A stretch of DNA of 7,054 bases, taken from contig QMOF01000119.1 in the NCBI GenBank assembly GCA_003650185.1, positions 1 through 7,054 of the forward strand, read 5' to 3'. Positions 1 to 6,424 of the stretch are shown in pieces; the first letter of the stretch is position 1, and each line of letters starts with the position of its first letter. The position numbers and the translations under genes are program-made. The stretch is from Chloroflexota bacterium (GTDB lineage Bacteria; Chloroflexota; Dehalococcoidia; UBA2247; RBG-13-53-26). The notes under the pieces were generated by a model, which saw only the letters and a program-made list of their open reading frames with translations, searched no databases and was not told the origin of the DNA.

Positions 1-41
1 GCGGATTGCCTGCTCCTCCCGTTGTCGTATATCATCTTGCC

Positions 42-923
42 ATGAGAATTGGAGCTTTCCAACTAGAGGAGCCGGTACCTGAGTTGAGGGAGCCCCATGC
101 GCTGGCTATGCTCCGTCCGTGGATAGACGTGGGCAACGTAGGCACATTGACTCTCAACTGGCTGGAGAGGCAATACGGGGCCAGGGAAGTGGCCAGGCTG
201 TCCAGACCGGGAACCTTTTTCGATTTCACCCGGTATCGCCCGGTCATCTATTTTAGCGAGGGGCAACGCCAGGTTGTTGTGCCAAACGCATACGTAACCT
301 GCGCCAGGCGTCAGGAAGGGAATGATTTCCTGTTCCTGCACCTTATGGAACCCCACGCCTGCAGCGAGTTGTACGTTGATTCTGTGGTTCGCCTGCTGAC
401 TACACTCGGCGTCCAGAGGTACTGTCTTCTCGGCAGCATGTACGACCTGGTGCCCCACACCCGGCCTCTGTTGATAAGCGGAGCAGCCGTCGGCGAGTCT
501 GCGGAGCAGCAGATGGCCACAGCCGGCGTAGAGCCAAGCGACTACGAGGGACCCACCACCATCGCATTCCTGGTATCCCAGCGCATGCCCGAACTGGATA
601 TTGAGACTAGCACCATGATAGTGCACTTGCCCCAGTACACTCAGTTAGAGGAGGACTACGCAGGCTTCGCGCGGCTCATGACAGCACTCTCGTCCCTGTA
701 TGGTACCCCTGTGGACCAGGCTGCGGTAGCCAAGTCGCACCTCCAGAACAAGGAAATTGACCTGGCACTGGAGAAGAACCCGCAGCTCAAGAGCGTGGTG
801 GAGCAGCTTGAGAAGCGCTATGATGCCAGGACTAAGGCGAAGAAGGAAGGAGAAATGCCCAGGCTATCGCCCGAGATTGAGAACTTCCTTCGGGAAATGG
901 GGAAGCGCTTCGGGCAAAACTAG
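42..923 (+). CDS. PAC2 family protein (proteasome assembly chaperone 2-like)
   Basis: Product of 293 residues from ATG 42. The PAC2 signature is in the N-terminal third: MLRPWIDVGNVG at about residues 23-34, followed by the gene-family pattern of a helix and a short beta strand. PVIYF near 67-71 and a VQRYCLLGSMYD segment near 124-135 match the core fold. The last 50 residues are charged and helical, probably a short coiled coil. PAC2 proteins share a fold with eukaryotic proteasome assembly chaperones; the bacterial and archaeal members have no firmly established reaction. The frame is also open to a TTG at 6, and could run off the left edge, but MRIGAFQLEEPVPELR looks like the native family start. 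No clear ribosome binding site precedes either start. It heads a same-strand gene group, 94 bases ahead of the archaemetzincin. Family is well supported; function is unknown. Confidence 0.85.
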   Translation: MRIGAFQLEEPVPELREPHALAMLRPWIDVGNVGTLTLNWLERQYGAREVARLSRPGTFFDFTRYRPVIYFSEGQRQVVVPNAYVTCARRQEGNDFLFLHLMEPHACSELYVDSVVRLLTTLGVQRYCLLGSMYDLVPHTRPLLISGAAVGESAEQQMATAGVEPSDYEGPTTIAFLVSQRMPELDIETSTMIVHLPQYTQLEEDYAGFARLMTALSSLYGTPVDQAAVAKSHLQNKEIDLALEKNPQLKSVVEQLEKRYDARTKAKKEGEMPRLSPEIENFLREMGKRFGQN

Positions 924-1017
924 TCACCGCAGGTGAGCTTCGTAGGCAGAGTCGTTCTGGCGCGGCAAGAGTGCGCCTCGGGCCCAAAGCCGCAGGCCGA
1001 ATCGGGCCAGGGGATAG

Positions 1018-1551
1018 ATGTTGCCTCAGGTGGTCACGCTGCTTCCAATCGGTGATGTAGACATGGGACTGGTACAGGCCGTGGCGGCCGCCCTCGAGGG
1101 CGCTTTCCCCGTGAGTGTGCGCACGGGCAACGCCAGCCCGCTGCCGAGGCGGGGCTGGGACAATGCGCGACGCCAGTATCTTGCCTCCCGGGTACTGGCG
1201 GAGCTGACTGTACCGCGAGACACGAGAGATAGAGCCCTCGGGGTGGTGGATGTAGACCTTTACGCCCCGGGACTGAACTTCGTCTTCGGGCTGGCAGAGC
1301 CCAACGGGAGGAGGGCGCTCATATCGCTGGCGCGGTTGCGCCAGGGCTTCTACGGCTTGCCTGAAGATGAGGACCTGCTTCGGGAGAGAGCGCTCAAGGA
1401 GGCGGTCCACGAGCTGGGGCATACCTACGGCCTCGGCCATTGTCCCAAGCCAACTTGCGTGATGCACTTCTCCAACAGCCTTGGCGACACCGACGTGAAG
1501 CACTGGACCTTCTGCTCAAGGTGCCAGACAGCCATTGCGCCACACAAGTAG
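1018..1551 (+). CDS. amzA: Archaemetzincin-type zinc metalloprotease
   Basis: Small (177 aa) cytoplasmic metallopeptidase; no signal peptide or membrane segment is visible. The metzincin zinc-binding motif HELGHTYGLGH lies at residues 131-141 with three His ligands and the catalytic Glu132. It is followed directly by the archaemetzincin-specific cysteines: C142, C147 with CVM at 147-149 (Met149 being the probable Met-turn), and the FCSRC pair C166/C169. In this family the four cysteines bind a second, structural zinc. Length fits the family. The ATG has AGGGG at 1009-1013, four bases upstream, and a small GC stem (981-985 with 1004-1008) sits just before that site. The radical SAM gene starts 12 bases after the stop, so the two are almost certainly co-transcribed. 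Natural substrate is unknown, although prokaryotic members have been described as weak aminopeptidase-type enzymes or inactive in vitro. Confidence 0.93.
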   Translation: MLPQVVTLLPIGDVDMGLVQAVAAALEGAFPVSVRTGNASPLPRRGWDNARRQYLASRVLAELTVPRDTRDRALGVVDVDLYAPGLNFVFGLAEPNGRRALISLARLRQGFYGLPEDEDLLRERALKEAVHELGHTYGLGHCPKPTCVMHFSNSLGDTDVKHWTFCSRCQTAIAPHK

Positions 1552-1563
1552 CCGGGGTCTGCC

Positions 1564-2604
1564 GTGGATGGCTGGCGCATCAGAGAAGCCTTGCTATATG
1601 AGACGGTGGGAGACAAGGTACAGTGCCTCACCTGCGACAGGCGCTGCCTGCTCGCGGATGGGGCGACGGGCTTCTGCGCCACCCGGCGCAACATTGGCAG
1701 CCGTCTGTACACCCTCTGCTATGGCGACATCTCGTCAATCAGTGCCAACCCCATCGAGAAGAAGCCGCTGTTCCACTTCCATCCGGGGACCAGGGCGCTG
1801 ACCATCGGCGGGTGGTCGTGCAACTTCACCTGCCCCTGGTGCCAGAACAGCGACATAAGCAAGTCACCTGAGAATATCGGGCACGGCTGGTACGTAGAGC
1901 CCACAACCCTCATTGAACTGGTGGCCAGGTACAATTGCCAGGGCACCAGCATATCCCTGAACGAGCCGACCCTGCTGCTTGAGTACTCCCTGGACCTTTT
2001 CGACCTGGCCAGAGAGAAAGGCTACTACAACACCTACGTCACCAACGGCTACATGACGGAGCAGGCCCTGGACCTGTTGATTGCTCACGGGCTGGACGCG
2101 ATGAACATCGACATGAAGGGCGAGAGTCAGGCTGTCAGAAGATACTGTGGGGCCGACGTGGACATCGTCTGGAGGAATGCCATCTGGGCCAAAGCGCGAG
2201 GGGTATGGATCGAGCTGACTACCCTGGTCATACCAGGCGTGAATGATGCAGAGGACGGCCTGCACCGGATTGCGCGGAGGATCGTAGAAGAGCTGGGACC
2301 TGAGGTACCGTGGCACCTCACCAGGTACCATCCGGCATACAAGTTCGCCAGCCAGACCTACGTGCACCCGACACCGGTGAGCACCCTGGCAGGGGCAAGA
2401 GACATCGGCGTGGCTGAGGGACTCAAGTTCGTCTATACGGGCAATGTGCCGGGGCATCCCTATGACAACACCTACTGTCCCGGATGCGGCCGCTGCCTGA
2501 TCGAGCGTTTCGGCTTCAGCATAACCAGTTACAGCCTCGGCCCGGACAAACGATGTCCCGACTGCGGGACGGAGGTGCCGGTAATCGGCGAAGCGGCTGT
2601 TTGA
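1564..2604 (+). CDS. amrS: AmmeMemoRadiSam system radical SAM enzyme
   Basis: Product of 346 aa read from a GTG start with GGGG at 1554-1557. The radical SAM cluster motif is CNFTCPWC, with C86, C90 and C93 (Cx3Cx2C) binding the [4Fe-4S] that cleaves S-adenosylmethionine. Family marks include an N-terminal Cys group (C21, C24, C28, C38), the stretch NPIEKKPLFHFHPGT before the cluster, NEPT at 133-136, and YVTNGYM near 158-164. A C-terminal knuckle CPGCGRC (305-311) plus CPDC (331-334) probably binds zinc or iron. It was formerly labelled pyruvate formate-lyase activase-like, but the architecture is that of AmrS, which usually works with AMMECR1 and Memo proteins. Neither partner is encoded in this window. 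The reaction is an SAM-dependent radical modification; I do not assign a substrate. It lies between the archaemetzincin and DUF72 genes with gaps of 12 and 16 bases. Confidence 0.92.
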   Translation: MDGWRIREALLYETVGDKVQCLTCDRRCLLADGATGFCATRRNIGSRLYTLCYGDISSISANPIEKKPLFHFHPGTRALTIGGWSCNFTCPWCQNSDISKSPENIGHGWYVEPTTLIELVARYNCQGTSISLNEPTLLLEYSLDLFDLAREKGYYNTYVTNGYMTEQALDLLIAHGLDAMNIDMKGESQAVRRYCGADVDIVWRNAIWAKARGVWIELTTLVIPGVNDAEDGLHRIARRIVEELGPEVPWHLTRYHPAYKFASQTYVHPTPVSTLAGARDIGVAEGLKFVYTGNVPGHPYDNTYCPGCGRCLIERFGFSITSYSLGPDKRCPDCGTEVPVIGEAAV

Positions 2605-2620
2605 CCTGACAGGGGGCAAG

Positions 2621-3358
2621 ATGGACTGCTCAGCGAGGATCAAGGTGGGCTGCTGTGGGTTCTGCCACGCGAGGAAGCACTACTTCAGCCGGTTCAGACT
2701 GGTGGAGGTACAGCAATCGTTCTACAAGTTGCCGAAGGTCGAGACAGGGCTGAGGTGGCGCAAGGAAGCGCCAGCGGACTTCGAGTTCACCGTCAAGGCA
2801 TGGCAGGTGATAACCCATCCGGCTACCAGCCCGACCTACCGCAAGGCGGGCATCGACATCGCACCGGGCAGCGAGGACCGTTACGGGTTCTTCGCACCAA
2901 CGGAAGAGGTGCACCGGGCCTGGGAACTTACCAGAAGATTCGCAGAGGCGCTGGAGGCGAAGGTGGTGGTCTTTCAGTGCCCACCGAGCTTCAGGGAGAC
3001 ACGCCAGAACATCGACAACCTGAGGCGGTTCTTCAAGTCTGAGGCCCGTGGTTTCCTTCGAGTATGGGAACCCCGGGGAGGGTGGGCTGAGGACACCATC
3101 AAGGCGTTATGTCAAGAGCTCGACCTGATCCACTGCGTCGATCCCATGGTGAGTGAGTCGGTGCACGGCAGGCCCGCCTACTTTCGGTTGCACGGAGGCA
3201 CCCGGTACAGGCATCAGTATTCGGAAGAGGAACTGATGCGACTTCGTGACAAGATAGGCACCGATGACGCTTACGTCCTGTTCAACAACCTGAACATGTA
3301 CAACGATGCCCTGACCTTTGACCGCCTGGTGAAGGAAGGCGCGGGCAACGGCCGCTGA
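2621..3358 (+). CDS. DUF72 family protein (YecE-like TIM-barrel)
   Basis: Product of 245 aa starting at ATG 2621, with a strong AGGGGG at 2611-2616. Recognisable DUF72 landmarks in order are: a first strand IKVGCCGF (7-14), VEVQQSFYKLP (28-38), a WRKEAPADFEFTVKAWQ block (46-62), THP at 65-67, VFQCPPSF (118-125), VWEPRG (148-153), YFRLHG (187-192) and YVLFNNLNMYNDA (218-230). These give the usual TIM-barrel pattern and a length close to normal. The family has no established enzymatic role. The first strand is unusually cysteine-rich (CCGFC, residues 11-15), where many relatives carry Thr-Ser-Gly. It is the last gene of the + strand group, followed by a convergent gene. Family is sure, function unknown. 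Confidence 0.9.
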   Translation: MDCSARIKVGCCGFCHARKHYFSRFRLVEVQQSFYKLPKVETGLRWRKEAPADFEFTVKAWQVITHPATSPTYRKAGIDIAPGSEDRYGFFAPTEEVHRAWELTRRFAEALEAKVVVFQCPPSFRETRQNIDNLRRFFKSEARGFLRVWEPRGGWAEDTIKALCQELDLIHCVDPMVSESVHGRPAYFRLHGGTRYRHQYSEEELMRLRDKIGTDDAYVLFNNLNMYNDALTFDRLVKEGAGNGR

Positions 3359-3372
3359 AACCCATTTTGCTG

Positions 3373-3398
3373 CCGGGGCGCTTTGACTGCGCTTCCGG
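3373..3398. terminator. Possible terminator hairpin between convergent genes
   Basis: CCGGGGCGC (3373-3381) pairs with GCGC-TT-CCGG (3389-3398) around a seven-base loop TTTGACT, with one bulged T and one G-T pair. It lies 15 bases after the DUF72 stop and before the 3' end of the opposite-strand gene, where a shared terminator is expected. There is no T-run on either side, so it would not be a standard intrinsic terminator. The remainder of the 3359-3451 gap shows nothing else. Confidence 0.35.
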
Positions 3399-3451
3399 TG
3401 GACCGGTGGGGACAGACCACACAAGCGCGGAGACCTGTGGCAGGCCAACGG

Positions 3452-4069
3452 TCACGGGCTACCTGCTTCCCGGCATGCGTCCCTGACAGGGCAAACGGAG
3501 CATTTTCTGCCTTTGCAGAACTCCAGGTGTAGTCTGACCAGAGCGGGCTCGACCCGGGGCAGGGTTAAATCGGCCTCTGCCAGCCCAAGTCTGCGCGCGG
3601 CCTCCCTGGCGGGTGGTGAGGGGCGGGGATTGGCTTTGTCCCATACGCCCCGCAGTTCCCTCAGAAATATGTTTACCGCGGTCGGGCCCATGCCCTTGAA
3701 TTCGAGCAACCGCTTCTCCAGATCGGCGCTGTCCCTCGCTTGAGCATGAACAGCTTCCAGACTGCCGTACCTGCTCTTCAGGGCCGCCGCCGTTTCCAGC
3801 AGGTTTGAGGCCGTAGAGAAGTCATAGCGTACATAGCCTCCAGAGTCCAGCACCTCGACCAGCCTGTCCCATCCGGCGTCCATTATGTCCTGCGGCGTCA
3901 CTATGCCGGCTGCCTCGAACTCCCGGTATGTCCTCTTGGCTATGCCCGAGGAGATGCGCTTGGCGAAGAGGACCGATGCCAGGAACCACTTGAACCTGTC
4001 ATGCTCCTTCGTCACGTCAAGTCCAAGCTCCTCCGGGTAGGTTACTAACTTCGAGAGCCTGTCTTTCAT
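3452..4069 (-). CDS. HhH-GPD DNA glycosylase / endonuclease III-like protein
   Basis: Product of 205 aa from ATG at 4067-4069. The open frame continues to a TTG at 4105 (217 aa), but the extra residues are low-complexity (RAYGVGG) and a G-rich stretch precedes the ATG. Residues below use ATG numbering. Family marks are an N-terminal FKWFLASVLFAKRIS helix (26-40), the helix-hairpin-helix and catalytic-loop region FKGMGPTAVNIFLRE (124-138), and a C-terminal Cys motif C185-x4-C190-x2-C193-x5-C199, which looks like the [4Fe-4S] loop of endonuclease III. The position of the catalytic Lys in E. coli Nth (GRKTAN) reads Thr here, so a bifunctional lyase is unlikely; the catalytic Asp is not clearly aligned either (region VWDKANPRPS). 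It may be a monofunctional glycosylase, a structural DNA-binding relative or a divergent repair enzyme. It lies 52 bases downstream of the sirtuin gene and probably shares its transcript. Confidence 0.82.
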   Translation of the reverse strand: MKDRLSKLVTYPEELGLDVTKEHDRFKWFLASVLFAKRISSGIAKRTYREFEAAGIVTPQDIMDAGWDRLVEVLDSGGYVRYDFSTASNLLETAAALKSRYGSLEAVHAQARDSADLEKRLLEFKGMGPTAVNIFLRELRGVWDKANPRPSPPAREAARRLGLAEADLTLPRVEPALVRLHLEFCKGRKCSVCPVRDACREAGSP

Positions 4070-4121
4070 CACTGGCGCTCTGCCCCCCACCCCATACGCG
4101 CGCAATTGGTCGCGGGCTCGC

Positions 4122-4826
4122 CTACCGTGGGGATACTCTCATCAACTGCTTCAGTCGTGCCACTGCCGGCGGCAGCACTTCTCCTATAGCCTCGTGGAAC
4201 CGCAGGTGGGCTACCCCGTCCAGCGGTGTCTCGCCCTGGTTAACTATCACCAGCCGCGTCCCGGATTCGAGAGCCACCCTGGGCATGTCTGCCGCCGGCG
4301 TCACCACCAGGCTGGAACCAACTACCAGGAAGAGGTCGCTTCGCTCTGAATGCCAGAAAGAATCAGCTAGCTCTTTCCGAGGCAGGGCCTGGCCGAAGTT
4401 CACCACGCTCGAGGCCAGCCGCCCTCCGCAGAGGGGGCAGGTGGTCTCACCGAAGTTGTCCAGCAGGAACTCGCATTGCTTGCACCTCACCTTGGTTATG
4501 TTACCGTGCAGTTCGGCCAGCAGATCCGGCCTGATGCCCGACCTGAGATGCAGGTTGTCCACGTTCTGTGAGATCAGAAAAGCCAGCTTGCCCATCTCCT
4601 GTAGCTCCACGATAGCCACGTGAGAAGCATTCGGCTCGGCTGAGGAGAAGTCGCGACTTTGCGTCGGCAGCCCTTTTGCCTGGCGGGTCCAGATGCCATC
4701 GGGTCCGCGAAAATCAGGCAGACCCGACTCTGTACTGATACCAGCACCCGTAAACACCACCAGGTGCTTCGCTTCGTGCATCCACCGGGCAAGCCGGTCT
4801 ATGCGTCTATCGAGATCTAGCGCCAT
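4122..4826 (-). CDS. Sir2 family NAD-dependent deacylase, SIRT6/7-like
   Basis: Product of 234 aa. Sirtuins remove acyl groups from lysine using NAD+, releasing nicotinamide and O-acyl-ADP-ribose; some also ADP-ribosylate. Visible motifs are GAGIS (27-31), GLPDFRGPDGIWT (35-47), SQNVDNLH (86-93), the catalytic His107 in ELHGN, zinc cysteines C115/C118 and C130/C133, NFGQALP (143-149), GSSL (170-173) and LVIVNQ (192-197). The GPDGIWT segment, EPNASH (64-69) and RSGI after the QNVDNLH motif resemble the eukaryotic SIRT6/SIRT7 class IV more than CobB. The zinc loop is short (11 residues between the CxxC pairs). No membrane segment or signal is seen. The ATG is at 4824-4826; only a weak AAAGAG precedes it. 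It is the first gene of a two-gene - strand unit with the glycosylase-like gene. The acyl specificity cannot be told from the sequence. Confidence 0.95.
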   Translation of the reverse strand: MALDLDRRIDRLARWMHEAKHLVVFTGAGISTESGLPDFRGPDGIWTRQAKGLPTQSRDFSSAEPNASHVAIVELQEMGKLAFLISQNVDNLHLRSGIRPDLLAELHGNITKVRCKQCEFLLDNFGETTCPLCGGRLASSVVNFGQALPRKELADSFWHSERSDLFLVVGSSLVVTPAADMPRVALESGTRLVIVNQGETPLDGVAHLRFHEAIGEVLPPAVARLKQLMRVSPR

Positions 4827-4880
4827 CTCTTTATCATCAGACCAGCTATTTGGGACGACAAGCCCATGCCCCCACTTTTC

Positions 4881-4909
4881 ATTCTACGTCGGCAACCTAC
4901 TCCATACAA
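4881..4909 (-). promoter_or_regulatory. Putative sigma70-type promoter of the sirtuin gene
   Basis: Reading the - strand, a -35-like TTGTAT (4904-4909) and a -10-like TAGAAT (4881-4886, five of six matches) are separated by 17 bases. Transcription would start near 4874, giving a leader of about 48 bases before the sirtuin ATG. The -35 match is only partial. Confidence 0.4.
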
Positions 4910-4919
4910 TATGGTTGCC
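4891..4919. promoter_or_regulatory. Inverted repeat, possible operator, over the sirtuin promoter
   Basis: GGCAACC (4891-4897) and GGTTGCC (4913-4919) form a perfect 7-base inverted repeat. Overlapping its right part is a second palindrome, CCATA-CAA-TATGG (4902-4914). Both cover the putative -35 and spacer of the - strand promoter, a position typical of a repressor site. No regulator gene is visible in the window. Confidence 0.35.
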
Positions 4920-4990
4920 TGGGGTGAGGAGAAGGGCTTCTGACGTCCCTTAATCACATACAGAATGCCCCTGCCGCCTTCTCGACAAGC

Positions 4991-5019
4991 TAGACGCAGG
5001 CGCACGTCCCAGATATACT
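4991..5019 (+). promoter_or_regulatory. Putative sigma70-type promoter of the FAD reductase gene
   Basis: TAGACG (4991-4996, four of six to TTGACA) and TATACT (5014-5019, five of six to TATAAT) are spaced by 17 bases. The predicted start near 5026 leaves a 27-base leader with an AAAGG ribosome binding site at 5044-5048. Confidence 0.5.
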
Positions 5020-5052
5020 TGGCCTGCACCCGTTTCTTGGGAGAAAGGGCTC

Positions 5053-6174
5053 ATGGACACTTACGACGTTGTGGTGGTTGGGGGTGGTATAGCCGGCTCC
5101 GTAGCTGCCAGATTCTCGGCCGCAGGCGGACTGTCAACGCTGCTCATAGAAAGACGGCGGACACCCAGGAACAAACCCTGCTCAGGCATACAGTTCCCCT
5201 ATTTTGAGAAGCTCCTGGGCGAGAAAGCGCCGCCTGAAGTCCTTTGTCAGAACGCCCTGTTCAAGGTGGAGATGATAACACCGACCGGCAAGGTAGTGAA
5301 CGGACGCATGAGGATGCTCAACTTCTGGAGGTCGACTTTCGATAGCTGGCTCAACCGGGTTGCCGCTCAGGCTGGTGCCGAGTTCCGTGATGAGCACAGG
5401 TTGGTGGACTTCCACGAGAATGGAGACTACATCGCCATCCAGGTAGAGGACGGAGGCGGTGGAAAGACGGCGAGGACCCGGTACCTGATTGGCACGGATG
5501 GCATGAACTCAGTGGTGAGAAGGAAGCTGCGCCCCGCAGACTTCAGGAGCAAGGGCAGTGGAGCGGCCATAAACTACTACTTTGAGGGCGAGGCAAGGCT
5601 CGACCCCAACACGCTGTATATGTTCTACAACCGGGACTTCTCGCCCCTCATGTTTGCCTGGGTCTACCTGAAGGACGATTGGTGGGTGGTGGGAACCGGG
5701 GCCGACACGGCCCCGCTGGAGTATGCCGAGCGGTTCCTATCCTACGTCCAGGACCGGTATGCGCTCCGTGGAGAGATGGTGAAGAGGGAGGGCTTCAGTT
5801 CCCCGATGGAGAGCTCGGTCTATCTAGGCCACGGCAGCGTGCTGCTGGCGGGTGACGCGGCCGGGCTGGTTGACCTCTACCGCGGACTCGGCATGGACAA
5901 CGCCGCCTTGAGTGCACGGCTTGCAGTCAAGGCGATCCTGAGATCGCAGCGAAGCGACCGTTCTGCGGTCGAGATTTATGAGCGACTGATGAAAGGACTT
6001 GTTGGCAAGATACGTCGGAACGAGAAAAGGCAAGCTGCCAGGTATAGCACCAATGAAGAACTGGAGAGAAGCCTTTCGACCCCACGGCTGATCCGGGACG
6101 GTCTGCTGATGCTCACCGCCATCCAGGTAAACAGGTTGCTGCCACCAGAAAGGGTGATCACGCTGCCGCTGTGA
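5053..6174 (+). CDS. Geranylgeranyl reductase family FAD-dependent oxidoreductase
   Basis: Product of 373 aa with a good AAAGG site four bases before ATG 5053. An N-terminal Rossmann FAD site VVVVGGGIAGS (6-16) is followed by Glu33 at the end of the second strand, which binds the FAD ribose. KPCSG (41-45) matches the P/K-x-C-x-G loop of geranylgeranyl reductases, where the Cys sits near the flavin. YLIGTDGMNSVVRR (144-157) is the conserved middle motif and LLAGDAAGLVDLYRGLGMDNA (264-284) the second FAD motif. Family members saturate isoprenoid chains of archaeal lipids, chlorophyll side chains or menaquinone. The substrate here is not determined; membrane quinone or isoprenoid-lipid reduction are candidates. 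There is no transmembrane segment, though the C terminus ends hydrophobically. It is likely transcribed alone from the divergent region, followed by a 421-base gap. Confidence 0.88.
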   Translation: MDTYDVVVVGGGIAGSVAARFSAAGGLSTLLIERRRTPRNKPCSGIQFPYFEKLLGEKAPPEVLCQNALFKVEMITPTGKVVNGRMRMLNFWRSTFDSWLNRVAAQAGAEFRDEHRLVDFHENGDYIAIQVEDGGGGKTARTRYLIGTDGMNSVVRRKLRPADFRSKGSGAAINYYFEGEARLDPNTLYMFYNRDFSPLMFAWVYLKDDWWVVGTGADTAPLEYAERFLSYVQDRYALRGEMVKREGFSSPMESSVYLGHGSVLLAGDAAGLVDLYRGLGMDNAALSARLAVKAILRSQRSDRSAVEIYERLMKGLVGKIRRNEKRQAARYSTNEELERSLSTPRLIRDGLLMLTAIQVNRLLPPERVITLPL

Positions 6175-6182
6175 GCCAGTTG

Positions 6183-6220
6183 CCGCCAGGTCGAGCATGG
6201 CCATGTCTCTGGGGTGGCGG
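6183..6220 (+). repeat. Inverted repeat after the FAD reductase gene
   Basis: CCGCCA (6183-6188) pairs with TGGCGG (6215-6220), and the 26-base interior contains the palindrome CATGGCCATG (6196-6205). It starts 8 bases after the reductase stop codon, so it could act in transcript end formation or stability. There is no T-run after it. Confidence 0.35.
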
Positions 6221-6314
6221 TTGGGCTAGCTGAGCGGGGCACAAAGGGTCAGAAGGTAGGGGGGCAAGCTTCTCGTAGGAACCGTTTGGATACCCAGCGC
6301 AGCCGGAGCGCGAA

Positions 6315-6350
6315 TCCGCACCAGCAACCGGTCGATCAGAATGGTGCGGG
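6315..6350 (+). repeat. Perfect 8-base inverted repeat, GC-rich stem-loop
   Basis: CCGCACCA (6316-6323) pairs exactly with TGGTGCGG (6342-6349), extended by a T-G pair (6315/6350), around an 18-base loop that contains ACCGGT. It lies between the reductase gene and the glycosyltransferase promoter. It may be a terminator without a U-tract or a protein binding site. Confidence 0.4.
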
Positions 6351-6388
6351 AGGAGCAATTTGAGGCGGTCGCCTGCATTGCCATCTTC

Positions 6389-6416
6389 CAGACAATGTGC
6401 AGCTATGATGTATAAT
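6389..6416 (+). promoter_or_regulatory. Putative sigma70 promoter upstream of the glycosyltransferase
   Basis: A perfect -10 hexamer TATAAT sits at 6411-6416. CAGACA at 6389-6394 matches TTGACA in four of six positions with a 16-base spacer. The predicted transcription start is near 6423, about 173 bases before the glycosyltransferase ATG, which leaves a long 5' leader. Confidence 0.55.
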
Positions 6417-6424
6417 AAGCAAGA

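Noticed and set aside
63..626. Open frame of 187 aa on the - strand
   Set aside because: Antisense to the PAC2 gene, with no family features.
832..1503. Open frame of 223 aa on the - strand
   Set aside because: Antisense to the archaemetzincin gene, whose zinc motif is unmistakable.
1864..2643. Long open frame (259 aa) on the - strand
   Set aside because: It lies antisense to the clear radical SAM gene and has no recognisable motif; GC-rich codon use opens such frames.
6250..6323. A tRNA-like end, with a GCGCGAATCC loop and CACCA
   Set aside because: No matching acceptor strand, anticodon arm or full T-stem can be drawn; the CCA belongs to the inverted repeat instead.
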